Of a stretch of DNA of 64,000 bases, positions 36,765 to 45,049 are shown in pieces. The stretch is from Butyrivibrio sp. VCB2006 (GTDB taxonomy: Bacteria; Bacillota; Clostridia; Lachnospirales; Lachnospiraceae). The stretch's first letter is position 1. The number at the start of each line of letters is the position of its first letter. The notes under the pieces are model-generated. The model had not been told where the DNA came from and made no database searches. It saw nothing but the letters and a program-made list of their open reading frames with translations. The position numbers were made by a program, and so were the translations under genes. The stretch is from NCBI RefSeq assembly GCF_000420945.1, contig NZ_ATVX01000004.1:62001-126000 (forward strand), in the 5' to 3' direction.

Positions 36765-37622
36765 ATGCTAAAAGAATCAAAGATTTCAGCATTTAGAAAA
36801 GAAGTATTCTGTTTCATCATGATTGCAATAGGTGCAACCATCGCTGCTTTTTCAGTAGAAGATTTCCTTGGTCCGAATAATATATTTGATGGCGGAATCG
36901 TCGGTGTTTCCATGATTACTGCCAACATGACAGGTTTTAAGCTAAGTATCGTAACCTGGCTTTTTAACGTGCCATTTCTTTTATTTGGCTGGAAAAAGAA
37001 GGGCCATATGTTTGTAATACGCTCTGTTTTCGCCATGACTGTTTTCGCTATCGCTGTAGCCTTTTTCGAAAAGACTCCCGCAATTACAGAAGACTATCTT
37101 TTGGCCGTAACTTTTGGCGGACTTATCCTGGGCGTTGGCGTAGGTATAGTTCTCAGATATGGCGGCTGCCTTGACGGAACTGAGATAATAGCTTCAATCC
37201 TAAGTCCCAAGATTCATCTTTCCATCGGCAGACAGGTCCTGTGTTTCAACATAGTTCTTTATCTTATTGTCGGATTCATTTATGGTTGGGACAGAGGTCT
37301 TTACTCAATCCTTACTTATGTCCTGGTATCAATCGTTATGACCAAGGTGGAAGAAGGCTTTGATGCCCAAAGAGGCTGCCTTATCTTTACCCACGATGAT
37401 GTATCTGCCATAAAAGATAAAATTTACCAGGAGCTTGGCCGAACCTGTACCGAATGGAACACCGAAGGCTACATAGGTGGCCAGAACAAGGCTCTGTACG
37501 TAGTAATAAGCCACTATGAACTAAGACAGCTTAGAGACATCTTATCTGACTTTAACTGCTTTGTAACCGTAAGTGGAATCGATGAAATCATAGGTCGGAA
37601 CGTGAAGATAACTCTAAATTAA
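36765..37622 (+). CDS. YitT-family membrane protein (DUF2179 C-terminus)
   Basis: A 285-residue protein with five or six membrane helices in the first ~190 residues, starting FCFIMIAIGATIAAFSVEDF, with the family-typical NIFDGGIVGVSMI and GGCLDGTEIIA segments. The C-terminal ~85 residues form the soluble DUF2179 domain, with RGCLIFTHDD and YVVISHYELRQLRDI. GGGGAG precedes the ATG by six bases. Substrate and role of the family are unknown; some YitT members are linked to drug or small-molecule phenotypes. It is divergent from the DUF4132 unit. Confidence 0.9.
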   Translation: MLKESKISAFRKEVFCFIMIAIGATIAAFSVEDFLGPNNIFDGGIVGVSMITANMTGFKLSIVTWLFNVPFLLFGWKKKGHMFVIRSVFAMTVFAIAVAFFEKTPAITEDYLLAVTFGGLILGVGVGIVLRYGGCLDGTEIIASILSPKIHLSIGRQVLCFNIVLYLIVGFIYGWDRGLYSILTYVLVSIVMTKVEEGFDAQRGCLIFTHDDVSAIKDKIYQELGRTCTEWNTEGYIGGQNKALYVVISHYELRQLRDILSDFNCFVTVSGIDEIIGRNVKITLN

Positions 37623-37664
37623 AAAGATGGTGACTTTAGGAAATACCTAGCGATTAAATACACC

Positions 37665-37776
37665 GCGAAAGAAAGGGACTTGCGACGGAACATGCACTGC
37701 ATGTTCCTAGTCCTGACAGCTTTGCTGCCAGGAAACCCTGTGTTGGTAACAACACAGGGTTAAGTTCCTCTTTCGC
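37665..37776. other. 112-bp four-way-junction (cloverleaf) element
   Basis: A 15-bp outer helix with a 2-base bulge (37665-37681 with 37762-37776) encloses three adjacent hairpins. Arm 1 pairs GGAACATGC with GCATGTTCC around ACT (37687-37707). Arm 2 pairs TCCTGACAGC with GCTGCCAGGA around TTT (37711-37733, one wobble). Arm 3 is a perfect 12-bp stem with a GTAA loop (37734-37761). The plus-strand GTAA is a GNRA tetraloop. The left outer arm resembles the end of the adjacent tRNA-Leu gene. It is not a tRNA. Function unknown. Confidence 0.7.
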
Positions 37777-37782
37777 ACTACG

Positions 37783-37817
37783 AAAAAAGGACCAACTCAT
37801 CTGAGTTGATCCTTTTT
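37783..37817 (-). terminator. terminator of tRNA-Leu copy 1
   Basis: AAAGGACCAACTCA and TGAGTTGATCCTTT pair over 14 bp with one wobble, followed on the minus strand by TTTTTT. An almost identical copy follows the second tRNA-Leu. Confidence 0.9.
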
Positions 37818-37822
37818 GCAGT

Positions 37823-37905
37823 GCGGAAGAAGGGACTTGAACCCTCACGATGTAAGCATCACAAGATCCTTAGTCTTGCTCGTCTGCCAATTCCGACACT
37901 TCCGC
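37823..37905 (-). tRNA. tRNA-Leu (anticodon AAG), copy 1
   Basis: An 83-nt class II tRNA. The 7-bp acceptor stem is GCGGAAG/CTTCCGC and the anticodon arm is CAAGA-CTAAGGA-TCTTG, giving AAG. A long variable arm and GGGTTCAAGTCCC as T-arm are present. No CCA is encoded. It matches copy 2 over the whole gene and terminator. Confidence 0.96.
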
Positions 37906-38018
37906 GAACCGTCGTCGCTAACTCGCGGCGACTTGTATATAATAGCAAGAATAATCCAAAACGTCAACAAAAATTTATAAACTTTTTTTCGATTTTTTTA
38001 CCCCATGTATTATTAGCG

Positions 38019-38621
38019 TCAATTTGATGAAGATGATGAGCCTGATGCACCGGAAGCAGCCTGTCTGTCCCTGATCATATGCTGAAGTGTAACAAGGATA
38101 GCTACTACTGCCTTCTCATGTTCAGGCTTATATATGTCAATGCAGTATTTATCATGGATTGAAAACATCTTCTGAGATATTACAGCAATAACTTCGCCAT
38201 TTTCATCATATAGTTCAAAGTTTAGCCCCAATACATTTCCTTTAAGTTGCCATCCAAGGCCCACAATGTTGGTTATATCTTTTACTATATGCATGACCTC
38301 ATTGGAGATTTCAAAAGATAGTCCGTCTGCCATGGTAACAAAGTGTCTTTCATGGATAGTAAATATCTTTCTCTCAACATGTGCTACTTGATTGCCCTGG
38401 GCATCAGTAATATCAGTCTTGTCACGAATTGACGGAAACTTTGTTGAAGAATGATAGATCACATTCTCGTTTTCATCGGTGATATCAATAAGTCTGTGCA
38501 GTGTAAATACCTTTGATGTAGTAAACATTGATTTTGCCGGTGTTCCAAATCTCTCCACGTTATTAACGTTAGCGTCTTCTCCGGCTTCTCTGAAACGATG
38601 TACTTTTGAAAATACTCCCAT
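38019..38621 (-). CDS. LURP-one-related (tubby-like) protein
   Basis: A 200-residue protein with the twelve-stranded LURP1/tubby-C fold signatures: VFTLHRLIDITDEN, a central FTIHERHFVTM strand pair and LNFELYDENGEVIAVISQ near the end. The C-terminus is Ala/Ser/Gly-rich. In other organisms the fold is found in phospholipid-scramblase-like proteins, but the role of bacterial members is unknown. It sits between two near-identical tRNA-Leu genes, so direct-repeat recombination could remove it. Confidence 0.8.
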   Translation of the reverse strand: MGVFSKVHRFREAGEDANVNNVERFGTPAKSMFTTSKVFTLHRLIDITDENENVIYHSSTKFPSIRDKTDITDAQGNQVAHVERKIFTIHERHFVTMADGLSFEISNEVMHIVKDITNIVGLGWQLKGNVLGLNFELYDENGEVIAVISQKMFSIHDKYCIDIYKPEHEKAVVAILVTLQHMIRDRQAASGASGSSSSSN

Positions 38622-38698
38622 TGCTTTTTCCTTTCCGAAATCAAGTATTGTTAGTATCTAGTCTATTATAACAATTATACCATTCCTTGCTCGCACAA

Positions 38699-38735
38699 TA
38701 AAAAAAAGACCAACTCATCTGAGTTGATCCTTTTT
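38699..38735 (-). terminator. terminator of tRNA-Leu copy 2
   Basis: Near-identical to the terminator of copy 1: AAAGACCAACTCA pairs with TGAGTTGATCCTTT, followed by a T run on the minus strand. Confidence 0.9.
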
Positions 38736-38740
38736 GTAGT

Positions 38741-38823
38741 GCGGAAGAAGGGACTTGAACCCTCACGATGTAAGCATCACAAGATCCTTAGTCTTGCTCG
38801 TCTGCCAATTCCGACACTTCCGC
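38741..38823 (-). tRNA. tRNA-Leu (anticodon AAG), copy 2
   Basis: Same 83-nt sequence as copy 1, with acceptor GCGGAAG/CTTCCGC and anticodon loop CTAAGGA. It follows tRNA-Leu(CAG) by 39 bp and probably shares its transcript. Confidence 0.96.
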
Positions 38824-38862
38824 ATTCCATATATTGAATTCGCAGCCGCTCATAAAGAAAGT

Positions 38863-38944
38863 GCAGGAGAAGGGACTTGAACCCTCATGTTGTTGCCAAC
38901 ACATGGACCTGAACCATGCGCGTCTGCCATTCCGCCACTCCTGC
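38863..38944 (-). tRNA. tRNA-Leu (anticodon CAG)
   Basis: An 82-nt class II tRNA with acceptor GCAGGAG/CTCCTGC, anticodon arm CATGG-TTCAGGT-CCATG (anticodon CAG), long variable arm and GGGTTCAAGTCCC T-arm. No CCA is encoded. Confidence 0.96.
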
Positions 38945-38964
38945 GAGCGACAAAAATTATAATA

Positions 38965-39339
38965 TCACAACAATGTGAGTTTGTCTACAAACATATCCAA
39001 CTTTTTTATAACTCCCGCAATAGATTTATACAGTATAGCTGCGCAGATAACACAAAGCCCTGTTACTACCGCCAGAATAAGACATATAAGATTGCTGCCG
39101 CAAAGCCCATTTGCCAGGAAAATACAGGTACAGATCAGCATACCAATCATGACAATAAGTATTCTTACAAGCTCCTGATGCAGAATCGTCATCTTAAGCT
39201 CAAGATTACTCTTTTCATCCTGAATCTCCTCATCGGACAAAACATCATAATCAAGCTTTTCAAAGTGCTTCAGATACTCTCTAAATCTCTTCTCCATATA
39301 ACGAATCCCCCAGCCACTGATTTTATGCGATATACGCAA
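38965..39339 (-). CDS. small two-helix membrane protein with coiled-coil N-terminus
   Basis: A 124-residue protein. The N-terminal ~55 residues (RYMEKRFREYLKHFEKLDYD) are charged and helical; two hydrophobic helices follow at about 62-82 and 84-107, then a short amphipathic tail. No conserved motif is recognised. It ends 20 bp from tRNA-Leu(CAG) and lies 40 bp downstream of the GT-C-like gene, so it may be the last gene of the mecA operon. Confidence 0.65.
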   Translation of the reverse strand: MRISHKISGWGIRYMEKRFREYLKHFEKLDYDVLSDEEIQDEKSNLELKMTILHQELVRILIVMIGMLICTCIFLANGLCGSNLICLILAVVTGLCVICAAILYKSIAGVIKKLDMFVDKLTLL

Positions 39340-39379
39340 TTATTATTATACGCTATTACGCACACTATCTGCAATCTCG

Positions 39380-41281
39380 TTATTTCTTATTTATGAGTTT
39401 TATGTACTCATTGTACGAAACAACCTGGTATATCGTTCCGGGCTTATATTCCACACCATCTGCCATCAACGGCTCAAACAAGTCCTTGGAAAGACCTTCT
39501 TCATCCTCCACATATACATAGGAGGCATGCTTTTCCAATATCTTTTTGGTCATGGTTGCGCTGTCCTCACTCTCTGCCATAAAGGCATCATACACCAGCG
39601 GAACAGGCGATGCTTCCTTGCTTATGTAGGTATCGTGCACCCAGTGATAGGTATGTCCATCACGCATTACAAGAACTCTTTTTCCCCAGAGACTGTCATC
39701 CTCAAGAACAGCATTAACTATTACTCTACCATCATCTCCAACCATCTCGTTGTTACTAGCCTGAATTTCCGAAGCTGAAGCCCTATAGCCCAAAAGATGT
39801 TTGTACATGCCTGCGTAATCAGCGGTAAGCAGTACGAAGACGCAAAAGCCTGCAATTATAGCAATTGGGGCAGGAATACTCTTTTCTTGGCCATTCTGCA
39901 TAGCAGCCCCTATCAGGAAGTAGCTACAACCAAATGCAAAAGGAAATCCATATCTTGCCACAGACACTGCCATTGCATAGGCATCAAGGTACTGATCCTC
40001 TCCCTGGAAGATTGAGATATGGGCAAAGAATATTATTCCATAGGTCAAAAGACCTGTAACAAGCATAAATACAAGGATTTTTACACCAGTCTTTTTATCA
40101 AAAATCTTCTTCCATAAAAGGAAAGCCATGAACGCAAATATGATCAGCACCATAACTGCCGTAGGAAGGTCCAGGGTCAGATTGCGATCTGCATGCATAG
40201 GCATGGTCCAAAGTCCTTCCCAGAAAAATCCGGCCTTATCTGCCGTATTCTGAGGTGCTGTGTAGGTTCCTGACGTCGCCATCTTAATTCCCGCTCCGGT
40301 GAGCTTGGCAACTCTCCTGTTAATCAGGCAAAAGACAAGCCAGCTTCCGTAGAACAGTCCACTTCCGGCAATTGCAAAGATCATTTTCACATTCTTTTTA
40401 GCAACCAGAGCATAGAAAATCAGCGCAAAAACTGCCCACTCAATTCCCACTGATTTGGTCAGCAAAAGAACCGCTGTATATAGTGTTATCCTAACGTAGT
40501 AGAAAGCCTCAGTACACTTATCCTGCTCATAAATAGCCAGTAAAAGAGCTCCATACACTATTCCCATGGTAATATCAGCAGGTGTGCCATAATAGATAAT
40601 CCCGTTGAAAACCCCAGGAAAGGCCATTACTGCAAGAAATGATATTACTGAGAAAACCACTCTGAATCCTATTGCCTTATTGCTATCCCAGATGTAATCT
40701 ACAACCTTAGCAGCAAGCGGCATCAGGAACACTGCATTTAACGCATAATATCCCGCAAACTGAAGCCCCTCAATATAAGTGTTTCCTCCTATCTGTAAAA
40801 AGAGCCACTTAAAAATCGAAGTAACAGGTGGATAATCTCCAAACTCAGGCGAAACATTTCCGTATTTCCCAGGAAAGCCATTCATATAAAAAAGTTGCTT
40901 TGCATCGGAAGACCAGAAATTAATGTCATCCCACCAGGAAAACACGTTTCCTGAAGCAAGCATACATACAACAAATACAGAAGCTATAAACAGAAACAGA
41001 GAAAATAGCATCTTAACTACCGCATCTTTTTTGGAATCAGCATCACCCTTCTGCTTTTTTGCCCGAAGGACATTTGCCAAAACCACAAGTATCACTATTG
41101 CAGCCACGACCCATATAAGCTTCATGGCCCTGAAAAAAGCCAATGCATACATCGAAAGAATAAGCCCAGAAGCTGCAACAGCCAGTCCATCACCGATATT
41201 TACTTTGTTTTTACCAGCAATATAAACGCTCAGAACAAGGAGCGCACACATAGTAACCCCAAAACAAACCATTATTTTCAA
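39380..41281 (-). CDS. large integral membrane protein, GT-C-like glycosyltransferase candidate
   Basis: A 633-residue protein with roughly twelve membrane helices and a soluble C-terminal domain of ~130 residues (VLVMRDGHTYHWVHDTY). After the third or fourth helix, a periplasm-facing loop reads WWDDINFWSSDAKQLFY and FGDYPPVTSIFKW. An acidic DD or ED pair in this position is the catalytic feature of GT-C polyprenol-phosphate glycosyltransferases, so a transferase adding sugars to surface polymers is the best guess. It lies 10 bp downstream of the arginase-family gene. Confidence 0.65.
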   Translation of the reverse strand: MKIMVCFGVTMCALLVLSVYIAGKNKVNIGDGLAVAASGLILSMYALAFFRAMKLIWVVAAIVILVVLANVLRAKKQKGDADSKKDAVVKMLFSLFLFIASVFVVCMLASGNVFSWWDDINFWSSDAKQLFYMNGFPGKYGNVSPEFGDYPPVTSIFKWLFLQIGGNTYIEGLQFAGYYALNAVFLMPLAAKVVDYIWDSNKAIGFRVVFSVISFLAVMAFPGVFNGIIYYGTPADITMGIVYGALLLAIYEQDKCTEAFYYVRITLYTAVLLLTKSVGIEWAVFALIFYALVAKKNVKMIFAIAGSGLFYGSWLVFCLINRRVAKLTGAGIKMATSGTYTAPQNTADKAGFFWEGLWTMPMHADRNLTLDLPTAVMVLIIFAFMAFLLWKKIFDKKTGVKILVFMLVTGLLTYGIIFFAHISIFQGEDQYLDAYAMAVSVARYGFPFAFGCSYFLIGAAMQNGQEKSIPAPIAIIAGFCVFVLLTADYAGMYKHLLGYRASASEIQASNNEMVGDDGRVIVNAVLEDDSLWGKRVLVMRDGHTYHWVHDTYISKEASPVPLVYDAFMAESEDSATMTKKILEKHASYVYVEDEEGLSKDLFEPLMADGVEYKPGTIYQVVSYNEYIKLINKK

Positions 41282-41291
41282 TCCTCACCTT

Positions 41292-42098
41292 TCATGAATT
41301 CAGCAATATGCCAAGAAGCTCTTTATTAAGCTTATCATTTTCTGCTACAGCCTCATCCACGTTAATACCCTCCTGGTCCAGAGCGCATTCACCGCAGATA
41401 TCAACCCCAATAACTTCTCTGCAGGTCAATAGTTCTTTTATCAGGCAAAAGAGCTGGTTCCTTGTCATTTCTCCCTGGTCCCAGTTAGTTGTGATCTCCT
41501 CAGCTGACAAAACGTCCTTATCTATTGAAAGATACACCGGATACTGCGTTGAAGGAAGATTTACCACACAAGCTTCTTCGCTATCAGAATCCGCCTTTCT
41601 GATAACATCACTTACACTATAAAATAAAGCCCTGCTTCTCACATCCTCAGGAAGCTCAGAAATAAGCTTCTCATCCGCTCCGATGATATGAATATCCTTA
41701 ATATTAGGATTATGCTCAAGCGCGTATAAAACCCAGCCTCCGCAACTTAAGATATCTCCAAACATTGGTGGCTGCATATCCGGATGATGATCAAACACAA
41801 CCAGTGAAATAGGCTCTATAATCTGCTCAAGCATGATTGCAGACATGTAGTGGTAATTGCCGTTATCTATAAAGTGTATTTCATCAGCTCCAATATTGTT
41901 ATCAGAAATAGCCTTCCTGATTGCATCCATAGCAGCGTCGTCACACATACAATTGGTGCCTGAAATACCGGTAAGGTCTACTTTCTTCGCATCCGGAATT
42001 GTACTATCAGACACACAAATAGAGCTTTTATCAAACTGATAAAAGCTCTGTTTCTCATAGACATTAGTGAAATTAAAAACTGAAACTTTTTTCTTCAT
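41292..42098 (-). CDS. arginase-family (ureohydrolase fold) protein
   Basis: A 268-residue protein with ureohydrolase signatures: IHFIDNGNYHYM, the metal motif VFDHHPDMQ, and LSIDKDVL with the aspartate spacing used for the second metal pair, then VIGVDICGE. True arginases and agmatinases are longer and carry a canonical DAHxD and SxDxDxxDP; this one differs, so the substrate is uncertain. It starts with a 4-bp ATGA overlap on mecA, which implies translational coupling and shared heat-shock control. Confidence 0.75.
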   Translation of the reverse strand: MKKKVSVFNFTNVYEKQSFYQFDKSSICVSDSTIPDAKKVDLTGISGTNCMCDDAAMDAIRKAISDNNIGADEIHFIDNGNYHYMSAIMLEQIIEPISLVVFDHHPDMQPPMFGDILSCGGWVLYALEHNPNIKDIHIIGADEKLISELPEDVRSRALFYSVSDVIRKADSDSEEACVVNLPSTQYPVYLSIDKDVLSAEEITTNWDQGEMTRNQLFCLIKELLTCREVIGVDICGECALDQEGINVDEAVAENDKLNKELLGILLNS

Positions 42099-42868
42099 CT
42101 AGTCAGATCTGCCAAGTGAACTATGGCATCTTCTCCAATCAGGCAATCTCCGTGTTCGGCTATGAACATGGACTCCGGTGAATTAACTGTCAGCATCTGT
42201 GAGTACTCAACTCCGGCTCTTCTCATCTCATAAATGATGCCCTCGTCCGAAGACATAAGTCCCGCAAGCATATAGTACCGGTCTTTGTACTTGTAAAGAA
42301 CTGAATCCACAATAGGGAGCCTTTGTACAACCTTAGAGAACCTCTCTGCCTCTTCCAGCTCATCGAACTCCATCATGTATCTGGCATACTCGGAAATAGG
42401 CTGATATCTTGCCTGAGAGCCTTCCGGTGAAAACTCAGGTTCCATATCCCTGCCGTAAATCCTGTTAATAGTATCTGTTACGTTAGTGATGACCTCATTA
42501 AGCGCAACGCCCTTATCTCTTCCTGTCTTGGACTTGATCTCGTCCACTCTCTCCTGAGTCAGCATCTTCAGAATAGTCTCAGCTGCTCCGCGAATACGTT
42601 CGGTTGCTTTCTGAATATCTTCATTGCTCATTTTAACCGCAAAAATACGAACACTACCATCCATCATCATATTTTTGCTCATCATCATAACCTCCGTCTC
42701 AGGGTCATAATCAAGCTGCGCTCCAACCTCTTTATTAAGCTGGGCAAAAAATGATGTGGTGTTCTCTGCGCCATTTATTACTGCCTCCGGAGTAAGACCA
42801 ATCTCATGAAGTTCTGATGCCGCGATACTGCATTCTACAGTCGTTTCATTCATTTTTACTATAATCAC
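42095..42868 (-). CDS. mecA: MecA-like adaptor protein for ClpCP
   Basis: A 257-residue protein that looks like MecA, which delivers substrates to ClpC for degradation. The N-terminal substrate-binding domain has ASELHEIGLTPEAVI. The C-terminal ClpC-binding domain has FDELEEAERFSKVVQRLP and LYKYKDRYYMLAGL. Acidic/Met-rich linkers join them. GTG is taken as start, with GGAGAGGAG ten bases upstream; an ATG five codons in is possible. A CIRCE operator overlaps the promoter. The family call is from remembered domain pattern. Confidence 0.82.
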   Translation of the reverse strand: MIIVKMNETTVECSIAASELHEIGLTPEAVINGAENTTSFFAQLNKEVGAQLDYDPETEVMMMSKNMMMDGSVRIFAVKMSNEDIQKATERIRGAAETILKMLTQERVDEIKSKTGRDKGVALNEVITNVTDTINRIYGRDMEPEFSPEGSQARYQPISEYARYMMEFDELEEAERFSKVVQRLPIVDSVLYKYKDRYYMLAGLMSSDEGIIYEMRRAGVEYSQMLTVNSPESMFIAEHGDCLIGEDAIVHLADLTR

Positions 42869-42960
42869 TACGCATCAACTCCTCTCCCTGGAATACATCG
42901 TGCTCAGTTACTTCATGTAACTGTCTCATCCGCACAATGACAACTTGCTCCTTTGATGAC

Positions 42961-43002
42961 ATTATATCACGTTTTTTAGCACTGTCTACTCGAGAGTGCT
43001 AA
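42961..43002 (-). promoter_or_regulatory. CIRCE operator over the mecA promoter
   Basis: TTAGCACTG-N9-GAGTGCTAA at 42976-43002 matches the HrcA-binding CIRCE consensus TTAGCACTC-N9-GAGTGCTAA with one mismatch. On the minus strand, a -35 TAGACA (42983-42988) lies inside the spacer, 16 bp from a perfect -10 TATAAT (42961-42966). HrcA binding would block RNA polymerase, so mecA and the coupled genes are predicted to be heat-inducible. The rest of the 329-bp gap shows an alternative TATAAT at 43002-43007 and nothing else. Confidence 0.85.
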
Positions 43003-43158
43003 TTATATTTTAAAAAATTAAAATGGCGTGTGTTCTATATTTGCTATATCGGTAAAAAATTATCCTTTCCTAAGGTAATTATACCAAAAAAGCCAGCATT
43101 CTTAATCAAATTTGTATGTTTATTGTATTAAACTATTATGAAAAAAACGTAAGAAAAA

Positions 43159-43186
43159 ACCACCGATTTAGTTGAAAATCGATGGT
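43159..43186 (-). terminator. terminator of the pilus operon
   Basis: ACCACCGATTT and AAATCGATGGT pair over 11 bp with a wobble; the minus-strand exit is T-rich (GGTTTTTTC). It lies 12 bp beyond the last sortase gene. Confidence 0.8.
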
Positions 43187-43197
43187 CTTATATATTC

Positions 43198-43836
43198 TTA
43201 TTTTCTTATATGTTTGCTCTTTTCAGCTGCGTCAAGTACATCAGGAGTTGCTCCGGTTTCAGTATATTCTCCTGTTGCTTCGCATCTTACTGTTACCCTG
43301 TTTGCTCCGCCGATTGTACAGGTAAATAGTGTCAGATCCCAGTCTCCGGACTTCATCTTATCTGAATCCATTGGTCCAAGGGTCTCAATATTCGAAACCT
43401 TGAAGTAAAAGCTGATACCGTTCATATCAGTTACTATGACATCATCTCCGGTATTTAGCTCTTTTAGCTTACCGAAGTGTTCATCATAGTTGTGACCTGC
43501 AATGATAAGATCATTGTCGTAGACAGATCCTGTATATCTGCAGACAGCATACTTGGCATTAGCCTTATCCCATTCATTCTGAACCGGTAAAAGAAGTCCC
43601 AATGAAGGAATTTCTACGGTACCGATAAAGCTATGACCTTCCACATCAACTACAGGCATATCTCCGCTAGCTGCCAGAACCGTGTCGGGAATCTGAGCAA
43701 TAACGCCCTCCAAAAATTCATCAGAAGCGCTTCCTGCCTGAGCATTTTCATTTAAATTGTTTCTGATGATAATGGCTGCAATCAATATACACGCCGCACC
43801 CATCAGTATATAAATATAACCTACTATCTTCTTCAT
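43198..43836 (-). CDS. second sortase of the pilus operon
   Basis: A 212-residue transpeptidase with one N-terminal membrane helix (YILMGAACILIAAIII). The catalytic set is present: His in AGHNYDEHFGK, Cys in LTLFTCTIGGANR, and Arg in the following VTVRC. No C-terminal membrane anchor is seen, unlike class C enzymes, so it may be a housekeeping-like or class D/B-type enzyme that attaches the finished pilus to the wall. It is last in the operon, after an untranslated hairpin. Confidence 0.88.
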   Translation of the reverse strand: MKKIVGYIYILMGAACILIAAIIIRNNLNENAQAGSASDEFLEGVIAQIPDTVLAASGDMPVVDVEGHSFIGTVEIPSLGLLLPVQNEWDKANAKYAVCRYTGSVYDNDLIIAGHNYDEHFGKLKELNTGDDVIVTDMNGISFYFKVSNIETLGPMDSDKMKSGDWDLTLFTCTIGGANRVTVRCEATGEYTETGATPDVLDAAEKSKHIRK

Positions 43837-43866
43837 AAATGATGCCCTTTACATCTGCATCATACC

Positions 43867-43897
43867 CTATAGATCTTTTTTATCCCCTGATCTATAG
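43867..43897 (-). other. hairpin between accessory pilin and second sortase
   Basis: CTATAGATC and GATCTATAG pair perfectly around a 13-base loop. No T run follows on the minus strand, so it is more likely an mRNA-stability or partial-termination signal inside the operon than a strong terminator. Confidence 0.5.
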
Positions 43898-43907
43898 CTC
43901 CTTACTA

Positions 43908-45038
43908 TCAAGCCTCTTTATTCTTCTTGATTCCCCTAATGATCAAAAGAATACCAACGATAACCAAAACAGGAAGTGGCCACCAAAGCTGTCCGGTCTG
44001 AGGAAGTCTCCTTGCGCCCAAAACCTGTGGAAGCTTATCTCTTACAGCGCCCAAAACCTCAGGAAGTCCAGGGAACACATTAGTTGAGCTTGTGGTCTGA
44101 GGTGTCTGAGGTGTCTGTGGTGTGTCCGGAGTCTGTGGTGTATTCGGTGTATCAGGAGTATCCGGAGTATCCGGTGTCTCAGGCGGATTATAGGTATTTG
44201 TAATCCTAAAGGTATTACCACCTGTTGTAAGTGAAACTGTATATCTTCCTGTCACATGCTCAGAAACAGTCCATATATGGCCCTCCATATATGTCCAGGA
44301 GTATCTCCAATTATTAGCTGCACTAAGTGTAACAGTCTTATACTCTGCGCCATCAAGGTACAATGTAACGGTAATTGATGATGGTCTGTATGCCTCGTAG
44401 CCGGAATCGTTCCAGGTTTTAAGTACCTCATAGGAAACATCCTTAGGCAGCATTGTTATCTTACATTTAACCTTAGCTACTACAGCATTTACAGGGTTGA
44501 CCCAATTGTCATCATCGTCAAGTCCTGGAACAGAGATCATAAATGGATCAAAAGAGTAAATACAGTCATTAGCCTCTTTAACAACAGGCCCAACATAATA
44601 CAGACCCATATCTATTCCTGTAAAATGAACGTTTCCTTCACCATCTGTGGTCATTGTTGCTACCGGCCCGATTTTATTCTGATAAATAAATCCACCGATA
44701 ACATTAGCTACCTGCTTCCAAGTGTCCTGATTATCAATCTTATTGATGTCAGTAACCGGGAAATTAGAGATATTTTTATAAGTATTCCACAGAGTAAAGC
44801 TTCCATTAGGATTGATCTCTGCAACCTTATAAATCTTAACAGGAACTCCTGTGATTGGAATGATATTATCCGAGTTCTCTGCTTCATTTGACAGATACTG
44901 CAGTGTCAAATCTCCGGCCTGGTTGGTATCTAATGGTTTTCTCGCGCTTACAGAAACAGGCAAGCTAAGAAAAACTATCAGGGCAATCAGCAGAAGTGCC
45001 GGTATATTAAGTTTTCGCCACGCAAATTTTCTTTTCAT
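43908..45038 (-). CDS. accessory/basal pilin with LPQTG sorting signal
   Basis: A 376-residue pilin. A signal peptide (ALLLIALIVFLSLPVSVSA) is followed by a pilin domain and a Cna-B-like domain with VLKTWNDSGYEAYRPSS and VSEHVTGRYTVSL. A stalk rich in TPD and TPQ repeats precedes LPEVLGA, LPQVLGA and finally LPQTG, then a hydrophobic helix and KKNKEA. The ATG at 45038 has AGGA eight bases upstream; an ATG 15 bases earlier overlaps the sortase stop (ATGA) and would couple translation, so either is possible. The LPQTG would be joined to the fibre base or wall by a sortase of the operon. Confidence 0.88.
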   Translation of the reverse strand: MKRKFAWRKLNIPALLLIALIVFLSLPVSVSARKPLDTNQAGDLTLQYLSNEAENSDNIIPITGVPVKIYKVAEINPNGSFTLWNTYKNISNFPVTDINKIDNQDTWKQVANVIGGFIYQNKIGPVATMTTDGEGNVHFTGIDMGLYYVGPVVKEANDCIYSFDPFMISVPGLDDDDNWVNPVNAVVAKVKCKITMLPKDVSYEVLKTWNDSGYEAYRPSSITVTLYLDGAEYKTVTLSAANNWRYSWTYMEGHIWTVSEHVTGRYTVSLTTGGNTFRITNTYNPPETPDTPDTPDTPNTPQTPDTPQTPQTPQTTSSTNVFPGLPEVLGAVRDKLPQVLGARRLPQTGQLWWPLPVLVIVGILLIIRGIKKNKEA

Positions 45039-45049
45039 CAAATAATTCC

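Noticed and set aside
37665..37776. Cloverleaf element as a fourth tRNA gene
   Set aside because: It lacks a D-arm and TTCRA T-loop, arms are too long, and no anticodon loop of 7 nt can be placed.
40923..41225. 100-residue plus-strand frame in the membrane-protein gene
   Set aside because: Antisense to the GT-C-like gene with no supporting start, so treated as a shadow.
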